The notes under the pieces are model-generated. The model saw only the letters and a list, made by a program, of their open reading frames with translations, did not search any database and had not been told where the DNA came from. Shown here one piece after another: positions 55,557 to 63,758 of a stretch of DNA of 64,000 nucleotides (positions are counted from its first letter, which is position 1; every line of letters begins with the position of its first letter). The translations under genes and the position numbers were made by a program. The DNA comes from JADJOY01 sp016713535 [NCBI: Deltaproteobacteria bacterium] (GTDB taxonomy: Bacteria; JADJOY01), in contig JADJOY010000016.1 of the NCBI GenBank assembly GCA_016713535.1, positions 62,001 to 126,000 on the forward strand. Reading direction: 5' to 3'.

Positions 55557-57341
55557 ATGTTCGGCTGGAAGAAGCGTCGATCCGAGAGCACGGTCGCGAG
55601 CGCGCCGAGCGTCCCACGCGAGCCGCGCCCGAGCGAGCCGCCGCGTCCTGCGCCGACGCCCGCCGAGATCGTCCTCGCGTACCACCACACCACCAAGCAC
55701 CACTACCACCGCTATGCGCGCAGCGCCGGCTACCTCGACTGGGAGACCCAGCCCGATCCGTTCCGCCGCTTCGAGGGCGCCGAGCTGGTGAGGCTGCCGT
55801 TCGGCCGCGAGGACGAGAGCCCCACCTACGAGGCACTCTTTCGCGCGGGCGCCGTGACGCCGCGCGCCCTCGACGCGCGCGCGGTCGGCACGCTCTTCGA
55901 GCTCGCCCTCGGGCTCACCGCGTGGAAGGAGTTCCAGGGCTCGCGGTGGTCGCTGCGCGCCAACCCGTCGAGCGGCAACCTCCACCCCACCGAGGGCTAC
56001 GCGGTGCTGCCGGGCGGCGTGATCGAGAGCGACGCAGGCGAGGAGGCGTGGGTGGCCCACTACGCGCCCGCCGAGCACGCCTTCGAGGTGCGGGCGCGGC
56101 TCGCCACCGAGCGCGGACGCGCAGTGATGGCCGGGCTTCCGGCGGAGAGCTTCCTGGTCGGGCTGACGTCGATCCACTGGCGCGAGGCCTGGAAATACGG
56201 CGAGCGCGCCTACCGCTACTGCCACCACGACACCGGCCACGCGTGGGCGGCGCTGCGGCTGGCGGCGGCGAGCCTCGGCTGGCGGCTGGTGCTCCTCGAG
56301 GACCTCGGCGACGACGACGTGGCGCGGCTCCTCGGCACCGATCGACTCGACGAGTCCCACGAGCGCGAGCGCGAGGAGGCCGACGGCCTCGCGGTGGTGA
56401 TCACCGCCAGCGGCGAGGTGACCGTGCCGCTCGGCGTCACGAGCGAAGCGATCGCCAGCGCGGCCTCCGGCGCACGCTGGTCCGGGCGCGCGAACACGCT
56501 CAGCCCCGAGCACGTCGACTGGAACGTCATCGAGATCGCGGCGCGGGCCGCCGCCAAGCCGCGCACCGAGGCGCGCGTTCGTACACTGCCGGCCCCGGCA
56601 GGTGGCCCGATCCCCGCGAGCGACGCGGCCGGCGCGCCCACCGCGCGGCGCATCCTCGCCCAGCGCCGCAGCGCCGTGGACCTGGACGGCAAGACCCGCC
56701 TCGGCGCGGAGGCGTTCTTCCACCTGCTGCAGCGGCTCGTGCCGACCGGCGGAACGACGAAGCCCGCAGCACCCCCCTGGGACACGATCGGCTGGGAGCC
56801 GCGCGTTCATCTCGCGCTCTTCGTTCACCGCGTCGACGGGCTGATACCCGGTCTCTACGCGCTTCCGCGCAAGGAGAGCGTCGCCGAGGCGCTACGCGCC
56901 GCGATGAAGAGCGAGTTCCGCTGGGAGCGCGCGCCGGGCGCCCCCGCCGACCTCCCGCTCTTCTTGCTCCGCGAGACGGACTGTGTCGGGCTCGCGAAGT
57001 CGGTGAGCTGCGGCCAGGACATCGCCGGCGACGGCGTGGCGAGCCTCGGCATGCTCGCCGAGCTCGACGAGACCATCCGTGAGCAGGGTCCGTGGGCCTA
57101 CCGCCGGCTGCACTGGGAGGCCGGGATGATCGGCCAGGTGCTCTACCTCGAGGCCGAGGCCGCGGGGATCCGCGGCACCGGCATCGGCTGCTTCTTCGAC
57201 GACGCCGTCCACGAGACGCTCGGTCTCACCGGGACGCGCTTCCACACGATCTACCACTTCACCTTCGGCGGGCCCGTCGAGGATGCGCGCCTCTCGACGC
57301 TGCCGCCCTACACCGACGAGCGCCGCGCTCTCACCGCATGA
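55557..57341 (+). CDS. SagB-type nitroreductase with duplicated domain
   Basis: This 594-residue flavoprotein contains two nitroreductase domains. SRWSLRANPSSGNLHPTEGY near 136-157 is the FMN-binding signature of SagB/ThcOx enzymes, and RRILAQRRSAVDLDGKTRLG near 362 opens the second unit. The N-terminal IVLAYHHTTKHHYHRYARS is His-rich. SagB enzymes oxidise azolines in peptide toxins, but no cyclodehydratase or precursor peptide gene is nearby. A stand-alone redox role is therefore more likely. Its stop overlaps the next GNAT gene by four bases (ATGA). Confidence 0.82.
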   Translation: MFGWKKRRSESTVASAPSVPREPRPSEPPRPAPTPAEIVLAYHHTTKHHYHRYARSAGYLDWETQPDPFRRFEGAELVRLPFGREDESPTYEALFRAGAVTPRALDARAVGTLFELALGLTAWKEFQGSRWSLRANPSSGNLHPTEGYAVLPGGVIESDAGEEAWVAHYAPAEHAFEVRARLATERGRAVMAGLPAESFLVGLTSIHWREAWKYGERAYRYCHHDTGHAWAALRLAAASLGWRLVLLEDLGDDDVARLLGTDRLDESHEREREEADGLAVVITASGEVTVPLGVTSEAIASAASGARWSGRANTLSPEHVDWNVIEIAARAAAKPRTEARVRTLPAPAGGPIPASDAAGAPTARRILAQRRSAVDLDGKTRLGAEAFFHLLQRLVPTGGTTKPAAPPWDTIGWEPRVHLALFVHRVDGLIPGLYALPRKESVAEALRAAMKSEFRWERAPGAPADLPLFLLRETDCVGLAKSVSCGQDIAGDGVASLGMLAELDETIREQGPWAYRRLHWEAGMIGQVLYLEAEAAGIRGTGIGCFFDDAVHETLGLTGTRFHTIYHFTFGGPVEDARLSTLPPYTDERRALTA

Positions 57342-57916
57342 TCGATCCCATCCGCCTCGAGCTGCCGAACGCGATCGAGACCGAGCGGCTCCACCTGCGC
57401 CCGCCCCGAGCAGGCGACGGCGCCGCGCTCCACGAGGCGATCGTCGAGTCACTGACCGAGATGCGGCGCTTCCTCGCGTCGCTGCCGTGGGTGGCGGGCG
57501 AGCAGCGCGCCGAGGTCTCCGAGGCGTGGTGCCGGGACGCCCACGCGAATTTCCAGGCGCGGAAGGACCTGCCGTTCCTGCTCTTCGAGAAGCGCTCGGA
57601 CCAGCTCCTCGGCGCCACCGGCCTGCACCGCCCGGTGTGGTCCACGCGGCGGGTGGAGGTGGGCTACTGGTGCAGGACCTCGCGCCACCGCGAAGGCTTC
57701 ATGACCGAAGCGGTGGAGGCCGTGAGCCGCTACGCCCTCACACACACCCACGCGGTACGGATCGAGCTCCTCACCGACGAGGAGAACCTGCCCTCGCGCA
57801 AGGTCGCCGAGCGCTGCGGCTTCGTCCTCGAAGGCATCCTGCGCCACGAGCGCCGCGCCCCCGACGGCACGCTGCGCAACACCTGCATGTACGCGCGGTT
57901 TCCGGGCCCGGGCTGA
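57338..57916 (+). CDS. RimJ/RimL-type GNAT acetyltransferase
   Basis: This 192-residue protein starts at an ATG that overlaps the upstream stop. ETERLHLRPPRAGDGAALHEAI opens the RimJ-like fold. VEVGYWCRTSRHREGFMTEAVEAV is the acetyl-CoA-binding region near 104-128. NLPSRKVAERCGFVLEGILRHERR is the typical C-terminus. It probably N-acetylates a protein or small molecule. Coupling to the SagB-type gene suggests a common process, which I cannot name. Confidence 0.85.
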   Translation: MIDPIRLELPNAIETERLHLRPPRAGDGAALHEAIVESLTEMRRFLASLPWVAGEQRAEVSEAWCRDAHANFQARKDLPFLLFEKRSDQLLGATGLHRPVWSTRRVEVGYWCRTSRHREGFMTEAVEAVSRYALTHTHAVRIELLTDEENLPSRKVAERCGFVLEGILRHERRAPDGTLRNTCMYARFPGPG

Positions 57917-57921
57917 CTGGG

Positions 57922-58272
57922 ATGGGCGTCATCGCGCGTGTCACCTGGATTGCGGCGCAAGCGGCGATCCTCGCGTGGTATCTGACCTCCACCGCCGACG
58001 ATCGCTACGTGATCGGGGCGTTCGCCCTGATCCTCTCGTTTCCCGCGGGTTTCGTGGGGCCGTTTCTGGCGCAGGCGGCCTTCTGGCTCGTGGGCGATTC
58101 GGCCCAGGCGTGGCGAGGAGGCGACGTGCTCGTCTGGACCGGTATCATCGCCGCCGGCTACTGGCAGTGGTTCGTCCTCCTGCCGCGGCTGCGCGCCACC
58201 CGCGCCGCGAAGCGATGGCGCCGCGACGCCGGCCAGCTCGGCGGCCCCGGAAATCCGTGGCCGCGGGAGTGA
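57922..58272 (+). CDS. Small hypothetical membrane protein
   Basis: This 116-residue protein has three hydrophobic segments at about 4-22, 29-57 and 69-85 and a basic tail (RATRAAKRWRRDAG). It starts five bases after the GNAT stop. No family is recognised, but the hydrophobic profile and operon position support a real gene. Confidence 0.6.
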   Translation: MGVIARVTWIAAQAAILAWYLTSTADDRYVIGAFALILSFPAGFVGPFLAQAAFWLVGDSAQAWRGGDVLVWTGIIAAGYWQWFVLLPRLRATRAAKRWRRDAGQLGGPGNPWPRE

Positions 58273-58471
58273 AGGTTGGTGCTGGAGCGCCCGGGCTGCG
58301 CAGGGCGCCAGGAGTCGACCGCATCCGACCCCTGCGCGAGCTCACGCTCGCCCCTACGCACCCTCGTCCCGCGCGCGATGACGGGGCGAACCCGCGCGTC
58401 TCCCCTCACACCTTCGAGCGGCGGTGCAGGTCGAGAAGGTGTCGCGAGGGATCGCGGCGCCTCCACCAGCG
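58273..58471. repeat. Repeat-bearing spacer
   Basis: GGTGCTGGAGCGCCCGGGCT with GCGCAGGGCGCCAGGAGTC near 58276-58315 is another member of the GCTGGAG/CGCCAGG palindrome family seen near 18.8, 32.8 and 35.3 kb. No gene is apparent. Confidence 0.5.
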
Positions 58472-59773
58472 TCACCACCGCCGCGCTCGGCGCCGCGCGG
58501 CGATGAGCGCTACCGGCAGCAGCCACCCGAGCGCCGCGCCGCTCGCCTCCGCGCCGGTGCCGGCGACGAAGGCGCAGTTGGGGTTGCTCGGGAAGTTGTC
58601 GCACGCGTCGCCGTGGCCGTCGCCGTCCGAGTCCACCTGGGTCGGATTCGGGACCGAGGGGCAGTCGTCGAGGGCGTCGAGCACGCCGTCGAGGTCGGCG
58701 TCGGGCGCCGACACCCTGCAGATCAGGTCGCCGGCCGAGAAGTAGAGGTCGCTGCCGAAGCTGCCGCCGCGCCCGAACGCGAGACCGCCCCAGCTCAGCC
58801 ACAGGTGCGCATCGTTGGTGTCGGCCGACGACACGCTCGCGATCATCGCCGCGGCGCCGTTCGGCTGGATTCGCCACACCTGCGTCGCGTCCGAGGCGTT
58901 CGCCGCATCGGTGTGCACGATGAGGGCGTAGAGATCGGAGCCGAAGCCCGGCGCGCTGCCGGGACCGAACGCGAGGTCGCCGATCAAGGAGTGCGGTACG
59001 GGCGGGCTCGAGGTCGGCGTGGTCGGCAGCGTGTTGGCGAACGCGATCCTCGCGCCGTAGCTGGTGGCCGAATAGAGGACGTTGTCGCTCGCGAGGTAGA
59101 GCGACGCCGGGAACGCGGAGCCGGGGTTGGTCGCGAAGGTGATCGTCGCGAGGTAGGTGAAGAGCTGCGAGCCCGGAAACGCGCCGAGGGTGGTTCCCGC
59201 CGCGCTCACCGAGTCGATCTGGGCCTGGGTCGTGAACGGCCCCGCGTTCCCTACCCAGCTCGTGAGCAGCGAGCTCCCCGACGGCCCCGCGAGCAGCTCA
59301 CCGAGCTTGAGCCACCACAGGATCCCGGCCGGGGCGAGCAGCGTGCTGGCGCCATTGGCCGGATCGATCCCGACCACCGTGGGCGGCGACGCGAAGTTCT
59401 CCCAGTCCGACGCCGCCACGTACATCACGTCCTGGAAGCTGGGCCCGCGACCGATCACCACTCCGCTTCCCCGTGGCGGCACGAGCGGATCCAGCGGAAA
59501 CGACGCGGTGGCGCCGTTGGCGAGCACCTTGCGAACCGCCGCCGGCCCCGTCGGGCTCGCGACGTAGAGCGCGTCGCCCCACGGCCCCGCCGGGTCCGCG
59601 AACTCGAGCTGGTTGGCCGGCAGGCCGGTGGCGAGCGTGCCGAGCACGTAACCGGTCGCGGCGGCGCCGCTCGCGCCACACACGTTCGCCGGGGCGGCGT
59701 GCGCCACCGAACCGAACGCCGCAGCCAGCACCGACATCAGCGTGAGCAGGGCTCGAGAGGATCGTCGCGCCAT
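58472..59773 (-). CDS. Surface protein with thrombospondin type 3 repeat and MYXO-CTERM-like sorting tail
   Basis: This 433-residue protein has a signal peptide ending near SVAHA (residue 26). A beta-rich, Gly/Ala/Ser-rich body follows that resembles propeller-like repeats (SDLYALIVHTDAAN, SDLYFSAGDLICRV). Calcium-binding repeats read DADLDGVLDALDDCPSVPNP and DSDGDGHGDACDNFP near 375-405. The C-terminus has a Cys (PNCAFVAG), then a hydrophobic helix (GAALGWLLPVALIAA) and RRRARRW. This is the layout of MYXO-CTERM or similar sorting signals. It is likely anchored to or released from the cell surface. Confidence 0.78.
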   Translation of the reverse strand: MARRSSRALLTLMSVLAAAFGSVAHAAPANVCGASGAAATGYVLGTLATGLPANQLEFADPAGPWGDALYVASPTGPAAVRKVLANGATASFPLDPLVPPRGSGVVIGRGPSFQDVMYVAASDWENFASPPTVVGIDPANGASTLLAPAGILWWLKLGELLAGPSGSSLLTSWVGNAGPFTTQAQIDSVSAAGTTLGAFPGSQLFTYLATITFATNPGSAFPASLYLASDNVLYSATSYGARIAFANTLPTTPTSSPPVPHSLIGDLAFGPGSAPGFGSDLYALIVHTDAANASDATQVWRIQPNGAAAMIASVSSADTNDAHLWLSWGGLAFGRGGSFGSDLYFSAGDLICRVSAPDADLDGVLDALDDCPSVPNPTQVDSDGDGHGDACDNFPSNPNCAFVAGTGAEASGAALGWLLPVALIAARRRARRW

Positions 59774-59873
59774 GGGCCGTCCGCCGCGACCGCACGCGGG
59801 CGCGGGTCGCCAAGGGGGTTTTTCCCACCTGTAGCACGGGGAATTGCGGGATCGCGAGCGCGCGGGCCGTGCC

Positions 59874-60932
59874 CTACTGGGTGGACCTGCGCTCGTCGCC
59901 GTGCGGCTCGTGGATCGTGAGCACCGCGCCCGCGTATTCGACGAGGGGCTGGCCGCTCTCGTCCTCGACGTCGATCTGCTGGAAGCCCGCCGCGCGCACC
60001 CGCCGCACCAGCTCCTGGGCGGCTCGCACCCGCTCGGCGCGGAGCAGCTCGGCGAAGGAGTTGCGAGCCACCCCGGTCCAATGGCGGCCGGACCTGAGCT
60101 TGATCTCGCTCAGCTCGATCACGTCGGCGAGTCCGTCGACGGTGAGGGCGTGGCCGGCGAGGTGGGAGTGCACGGTGTCGAGGAGCCCGCGTGCGACCTG
60201 GAACGCCACGGCGAGACCGACCACCAGCAGCGCGATCCCCACCCACCGCGTCGGCACCGGGCGACGCATGAGCTCCGCGACGCTCGCCGGCGCACGGCCC
60301 CACACATCGTCCGTACCGGGCTCGCCGTCGTCACGCCCCTCGGTGGGCGCACCGCGCGCATCCGCCGTACCAGGCTCGACGCGCGCCCGACGCGACCCCT
60401 CGTCGGCCGCCGGCGCCGCGGGCACGATCGCGGAGGCCGCCACGGCCACCGCTGGCGGCCGCGCGGCGCGGTCCACGCGCACCAGCCCGGCATACAAGAG
60501 ACGCAACACGTTCACCAGCACCAGCGGACGCTCGATCGGCATGCGCTTCGCGACGTCTCGGACGCGCGTCTGGCCGTCGATCGCCTCGAGGAGCGCGTTG
60601 TCGACGTCGTCGAGGCGCAGTTCGCGCGGCGCACCGCGCCCCGCCGCGCGCTCGAGCACGGCGGCGAGCAGCGCGGTCTCGTCGAACCACGGCAGTTCGT
60701 CGTTGAACACCAGCTTTTGCCGCGCCACCAGCCGCAGCACGATCCGCGTCATGACCTCGTCGGGGAGGTGAAGCAGCCCGGCGATGGTCGCCACGGTGGC
60801 CTGGCCGTTGACGCGTTTGAGCACCGCCACGTCGTGCTCGTCGAGACGGATCGGCGAGTCGCGATACGCGGGGTGCAAGCCGAGCGTCTTCTGCCGCAGG
60901 ACCTCGGCATGCATGAGTGGGCGCTGTGCCAT
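59874..60932 (-). CDS. Membrane-anchored protein with winged-helix-like N-terminus, unknown function
   Basis: This 352-residue protein has two helical segments at about 30-75 and 105-150 (ATVATIAGLLHLPDEVMTRIVL and TRVRDVAKRMPIERPLVLVNVL) that look like winged-helix domains found in DUF4388-type regulators. A disordered Asp/Gly/Pro-rich region follows at 165-225. A single membrane helix (VGIALLVVGLAVAFQVA) lies near 232-248. A C-terminal domain of about 100 residues ends the protein, presumably on the other side of the membrane. It is 68 bp downstream of the histidine kinase gene, on the same strand, and may be a partner. Function unknown. Confidence 0.62.
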   Translation of the reverse strand: MAQRPLMHAEVLRQKTLGLHPAYRDSPIRLDEHDVAVLKRVNGQATVATIAGLLHLPDEVMTRIVLRLVARQKLVFNDELPWFDETALLAAVLERAAGRGAPRELRLDDVDNALLEAIDGQTRVRDVAKRMPIERPLVLVNVLRLLYAGLVRVDRAARPPAVAVAASAIVPAAPAADEGSRRARVEPGTADARGAPTEGRDDGEPGTDDVWGRAPASVAELMRRPVPTRWVGIALLVVGLAVAFQVARGLLDTVHSHLAGHALTVDGLADVIELSEIKLRSGRHWTGVARNSFAELLRAERVRAAQELVRRVRAAGFQQIDVEDESGQPLVEYAGAVLTIHEPHGDERRSTQ

Positions 60933-61000
60933 GGCGACGCAAGGGTGTCCGAAGCAGGCTGCGAGCGCCGAACGCTCGGGGCCGCGCGGCTCGCCGCGTG

Positions 61001-62617
61001 TCAGCGCGCCCCGCTCGGGCTCACGCGCTCGATCGCCTCGAGGAGCGCCGCGAGGCGGACGGGCTTCAGCAGCGACACGTCGATCTCCGTCGGCCCTTCG
61101 GCGAGGTCCACCTCGTCCGCGAACCCGCAGCAGGTCACGATCGGCATCCGTGGCTCGATCGCGCGCAGCGCATCGCGGAGGGCGCGGCCGCTCGGGCCCG
61201 GCATCACGCGAGCCACCAGCACGGCGCGGATCTCGCCGCGGTGAGCGCGCAACTCCTCGAGCGCTCCCTCCGCGCTCGTAGCGACCAGCGTCGCGAAGCC
61301 CGCGCTCGTGAGCAGGTCGTGGATCGTCTCGAGGACCTCGCGGTCGTCGTCGACCACCAGGATCGTGCCGCCCGCTCCCGCCACCCGCTCGGGCTCGGGC
61401 TCGGGCTCGACAGCACGCGACGCCGGCACGGCCCCACGCGCGCGTGGCAGCAAGACCTCGAAGCGCGCGCCGCCTCCGAGCGCGCTCGCCACCAGCACCG
61501 CCCCCTGATGGCCGAGGACGATCCCCTGCACCGCGGCGAGGCCGAGCCCGCGCCCGCAGGTCTTGGTGGTGAAGAACGGGTCGAACACGCGCGCCAGCAC
61601 GTCGGCGGGCATACCCGGACCGTCGTCGGTCACGGCCAGCACGACGTGGGGACCGTCCGCCAGACGCACGCCCATCGCCTCCGCATCCGCTCGCTCTGCG
61701 GCGGTGGGCTCACGCACGGACGTGGCGAGGTGGACCGAGCCGCTCTGCGCGCCGAGGGCCTCCGCTGCGTTGAGCACCAGATTCATGACCACCTGCTGCA
61801 TCTGGCTCGCGTCGACCTCGGCGGGGGAGAGCGCGGGATCGAGCTCGGTGGTGACCGCGACGTTCGACGGCACCGCCACCCGGATGAGCGTCAGCGTGCG
61901 CCGCACCAGCTCGTTGAGGTCAGCGGGCGCCGCGTCGACCTCGCCGCGTCCGGCGTAGGCGAGCATGTGGCGAGCGAGCTCGGCGGCAGTCTCGGCTGCG
62001 CCGAGGACTCGCTCGAGGTCGTGGACCGCGGGGTGCGCCGGACCGACACGTTTCAAGGCGAGCTGGGCGTGGCCCATCATCACCGCGAGCAGGTTGTTGA
62101 GGTCGTGAGCGACGCCGCCCGCGAGGACCGCGAGGCTCTCGGCCTTCTGGCTGCGGCGCAGCCGCTCGGCGGTGAGGCGCCGCTGGGTGATGTCGCGCTG
62201 CGTGCCCCACGCTCGCCACAGCAGTCCGTCGTGAACGGTGCCGACGAGGTTGTTGGCGAAGACCTTGGGCGCGCCATCGCGGTCGATCTCGTGGGACTCG
62301 GCGTCGGTGAGGCGGTACCCGGAGCGCACGAAGGCGCGCAGGTACTCGACGTTGTGCGGGTCCTCGGGTGGCAGGAGCTGCTCGATCCGGGCGCCGATCA
62401 GCAGGCTCGGATCATCGAACCCATACATCCGCGCCATCGCGACGTTGGCGTCCCCGAGGTAGCCGCGCTCGAACATGAGCCGTACCTGGTCCTCGACGGA
62501 GAGCGAGGTCGGGATCGGCTCGTCGAGGTCGGCGCACCACAGCCCCTCGGCGCTCTGCTCGAAGAGGGCGCGGTAGCGTTCGTCGAGGGTCGCGGGATCG
62601 CGATCGTACGGGCTCAT
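61001..62617 (-). CDS. PAS hybrid histidine kinase with a receiver lacking its phosphorylatable Asp
   Basis: This 538-residue protein has a PAS-like sensor at about 8-145. The phosphoacceptor helix AGGVAHDLNNLLAVMMGHA follows with His171. The kinase catalytic domain shows QQVVMNLVLNAAEAL (N box), DDGPGMP (G1), DPFFTTK (F) and GRGLGLAAV (G2). The C-terminal receiver begins with ILVVDDDREVLE near 418. Its Thr and Lys (PIVTCCG, SLLKPVRL) remain, but the expected Asp is Ala469 in AVLVARVMPG. It should therefore be unable to accept phosphate and may only bind the kinase or output partners. No membrane segment is present, so sensing is cytosolic. The start at 62617 lacks a clear ribosome-binding site. 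Confidence 0.85.
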   Translation of the reverse strand: MSPYDRDPATLDERYRALFEQSAEGLWCADLDEPIPTSLSVEDQVRLMFERGYLGDANVAMARMYGFDDPSLLIGARIEQLLPPEDPHNVEYLRAFVRSGYRLTDAESHEIDRDGAPKVFANNLVGTVHDGLLWRAWGTQRDITQRRLTAERLRRSQKAESLAVLAGGVAHDLNNLLAVMMGHAQLALKRVGPAHPAVHDLERVLGAAETAAELARHMLAYAGRGEVDAAPADLNELVRRTLTLIRVAVPSNVAVTTELDPALSPAEVDASQMQQVVMNLVLNAAEALGAQSGSVHLATSVREPTAAERADAEAMGVRLADGPHVVLAVTDDGPGMPADVLARVFDPFFTTKTCGRGLGLAAVQGIVLGHQGAVLVASALGGGARFEVLLPRARGAVPASRAVEPEPEPERVAGAGGTILVVDDDREVLETIHDLLTSAGFATLVATSAEGALEELRAHRGEIRAVLVARVMPGPSGRALRDALRAIEPRMPIVTCCGFADEVDLAEGPTEIDVSLLKPVRLAALLEAIERVSPSGAR

Positions 62618-62954
62618 GGACCGGTGGCGGTCGCAGGCGGGGATCCGACACGAGGCCTCGCTCGTCTTAACAAACTCGCGCCGACAAGTGGACCCCGCGC
62701 GCTCGATAGCGGGCTCCGGCGCTGCGCGACCGTTCGGGGACCGAGCGGAGGCGCGCCACCGCTCGCCCCCCGGCAAATGTTGCCGTTCGAGGCGAGGCCC
62801 CGAGCTCACCGACCGGTCGTGGGGCGGCCGCGAGGCCCGCATTTTCGGATCGCGCCCGGTTCGCCGCGGGAGGCATCGCGGTTGCTTAGGAGGCGAACGG
62901 CCACGGTAGGCGCTCGGCGATCCCCCTCCGACGCGATCGCCCCGAGAGGACATC
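62618..62954. other. Intergenic region, no gene recognised
   Basis: This 337-bp divergent gap between the kinase gene and the Thr-rich protein gene contains no reading frame with coding character. A CTTAACAAACTCGCG patch near 62665 and TTGCTTAGGAGGCG near 62882 might be part of promoters, but I cannot assign boxes. Confidence 0.4.
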
Positions 62955-63497
62955 ATGACGATCCACGGCATCCGCAACGGCTCCCCCGAGATCACGCGCA
63001 CCGGCGCCTTCGACACCAGCCGGGGCACGAGCGGCAACTTCACGGACATCGTGAGCGGGACCCGCGACGCGTTCACCCGCACGTCGAGCGCGGTCGACGC
63101 AGACGGCAACACGCTCGTCAGCCGCATCACCGACGTGACGCGGAACGAGGACGGAACCCTGTCGTTCACCTCGACCATCCAGGGCGCGGACGGTGCGTCG
63201 TTCACCCGCGAAGGCACCATCGAGCGCACCGAGGCCGGCACCTACACCGCACGCGGCACGCTCACCGGTCAGGACGGCGCGACCTTCGAGTTCACCAGCA
63301 CCGTGAACGCCGCCGACGGCCAGCGCGACGTCTCCACCGAGATCGCGAAGGATGGCGAGGCGATCGCGAGCGTCGCCACCAGCACCGTGCGTGGAGACGA
63401 CGGGCTCACCCGCACCAACACGGTCACCGGCGCAGGCGAGCAGAGCAAGAGTCGCTCGAGGACCATCCACGTCACCGGGCTCGACGTCCACGTCTGA
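62955..63497 (+). CDS. Thr/Asp-rich repetitive protein of unknown function
   Basis: This 180-residue protein has AGAGGACATC before its ATG. About one residue in six is Thr. Strand-like blocks recur every 20-25 residues with the pattern T..DG.(T/S)F.(F)TST, for example DGTLSFTSTIQGADG, DGATFEFTSTVNAADG and DDGLTRTNTVTGAGE. This suggests an all-beta solenoid or adhesive-like fold. There is no signal peptide. I do not recognise the family. Confidence 0.68.
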   Translation: MTIHGIRNGSPEITRTGAFDTSRGTSGNFTDIVSGTRDAFTRTSSAVDADGNTLVSRITDVTRNEDGTLSFTSTIQGADGASFTREGTIERTEAGTYTARGTLTGQDGATFEFTSTVNAADGQRDVSTEIAKDGEAIASVATSTVRGDDGLTRTNTVTGAGEQSKSRSRTIHVTGLDVHV

Positions 63498-63504
63498 GTT
63501 TTTC

Positions 63505-63525
63505 GGGGGGCTGTTCAAGCCCCCC
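63505..63525. terminator. G/C stem-loop just after the stop codon
   Basis: GGGGGGCT pairs with AGCCCCCC around a GTTCA loop, eight bases after the TGA. A TTTTT run precedes it instead of following it, so on the plus strand it is not a classical intrinsic terminator. Confidence 0.35.
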
Positions 63526-63604
63526 GCCCGCCTGGAGGGCGGCGCTCCGTCGCCGCCGCCCGGCACGGCCCACCGAGGCTCTCGCTTCGCTCGTGGGGTC
63601 GCGC

Positions 63605-63757
63605 CGAGGCTGTGAATCTTGCGATCTGGGTCGCTCAGGGAAGCCGCTTGGGCCCGGCGACGGGGGATGGAACCCCCGTCGCTACGATCCTTCTCGTCGC
63701 GCGGGGGGCTCCGTCCCCCCGCGGCGCTTCGCTCCCGCTCGATTGCTTCACAGGCTC
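63605..63757 (+). repeat. Dispersed double-hairpin element, copy C
   Basis: It aligns with copy B over its full length, from the GAGGCTGTGAA start through ATCTGGGTCGCTCA, CGACGGGGGATGGAACCCC and a GGGGGGCTCCGTCCCCCC palindrome to TTCACAGGCTC at the end. The copies differ by scattered substitutions and one or two indels. It lies between the Thr-rich gene and a convergent partial gene. Confidence 0.78.
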
Positions 63758-63758
63758 G

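Noticed and set aside
55557-58272. Thiazole/oxazole-modified microcin cluster around the SagB-type gene
   Set aside because: No SagC/SagD-like cyclodehydratase, transporter or precursor peptide is present in the neighbourhood.
63505-63525. Confident intrinsic terminator after the Thr-rich gene
   Set aside because: The T tract lies before the stem, not after it, so I list it only as a low-confidence hairpin.
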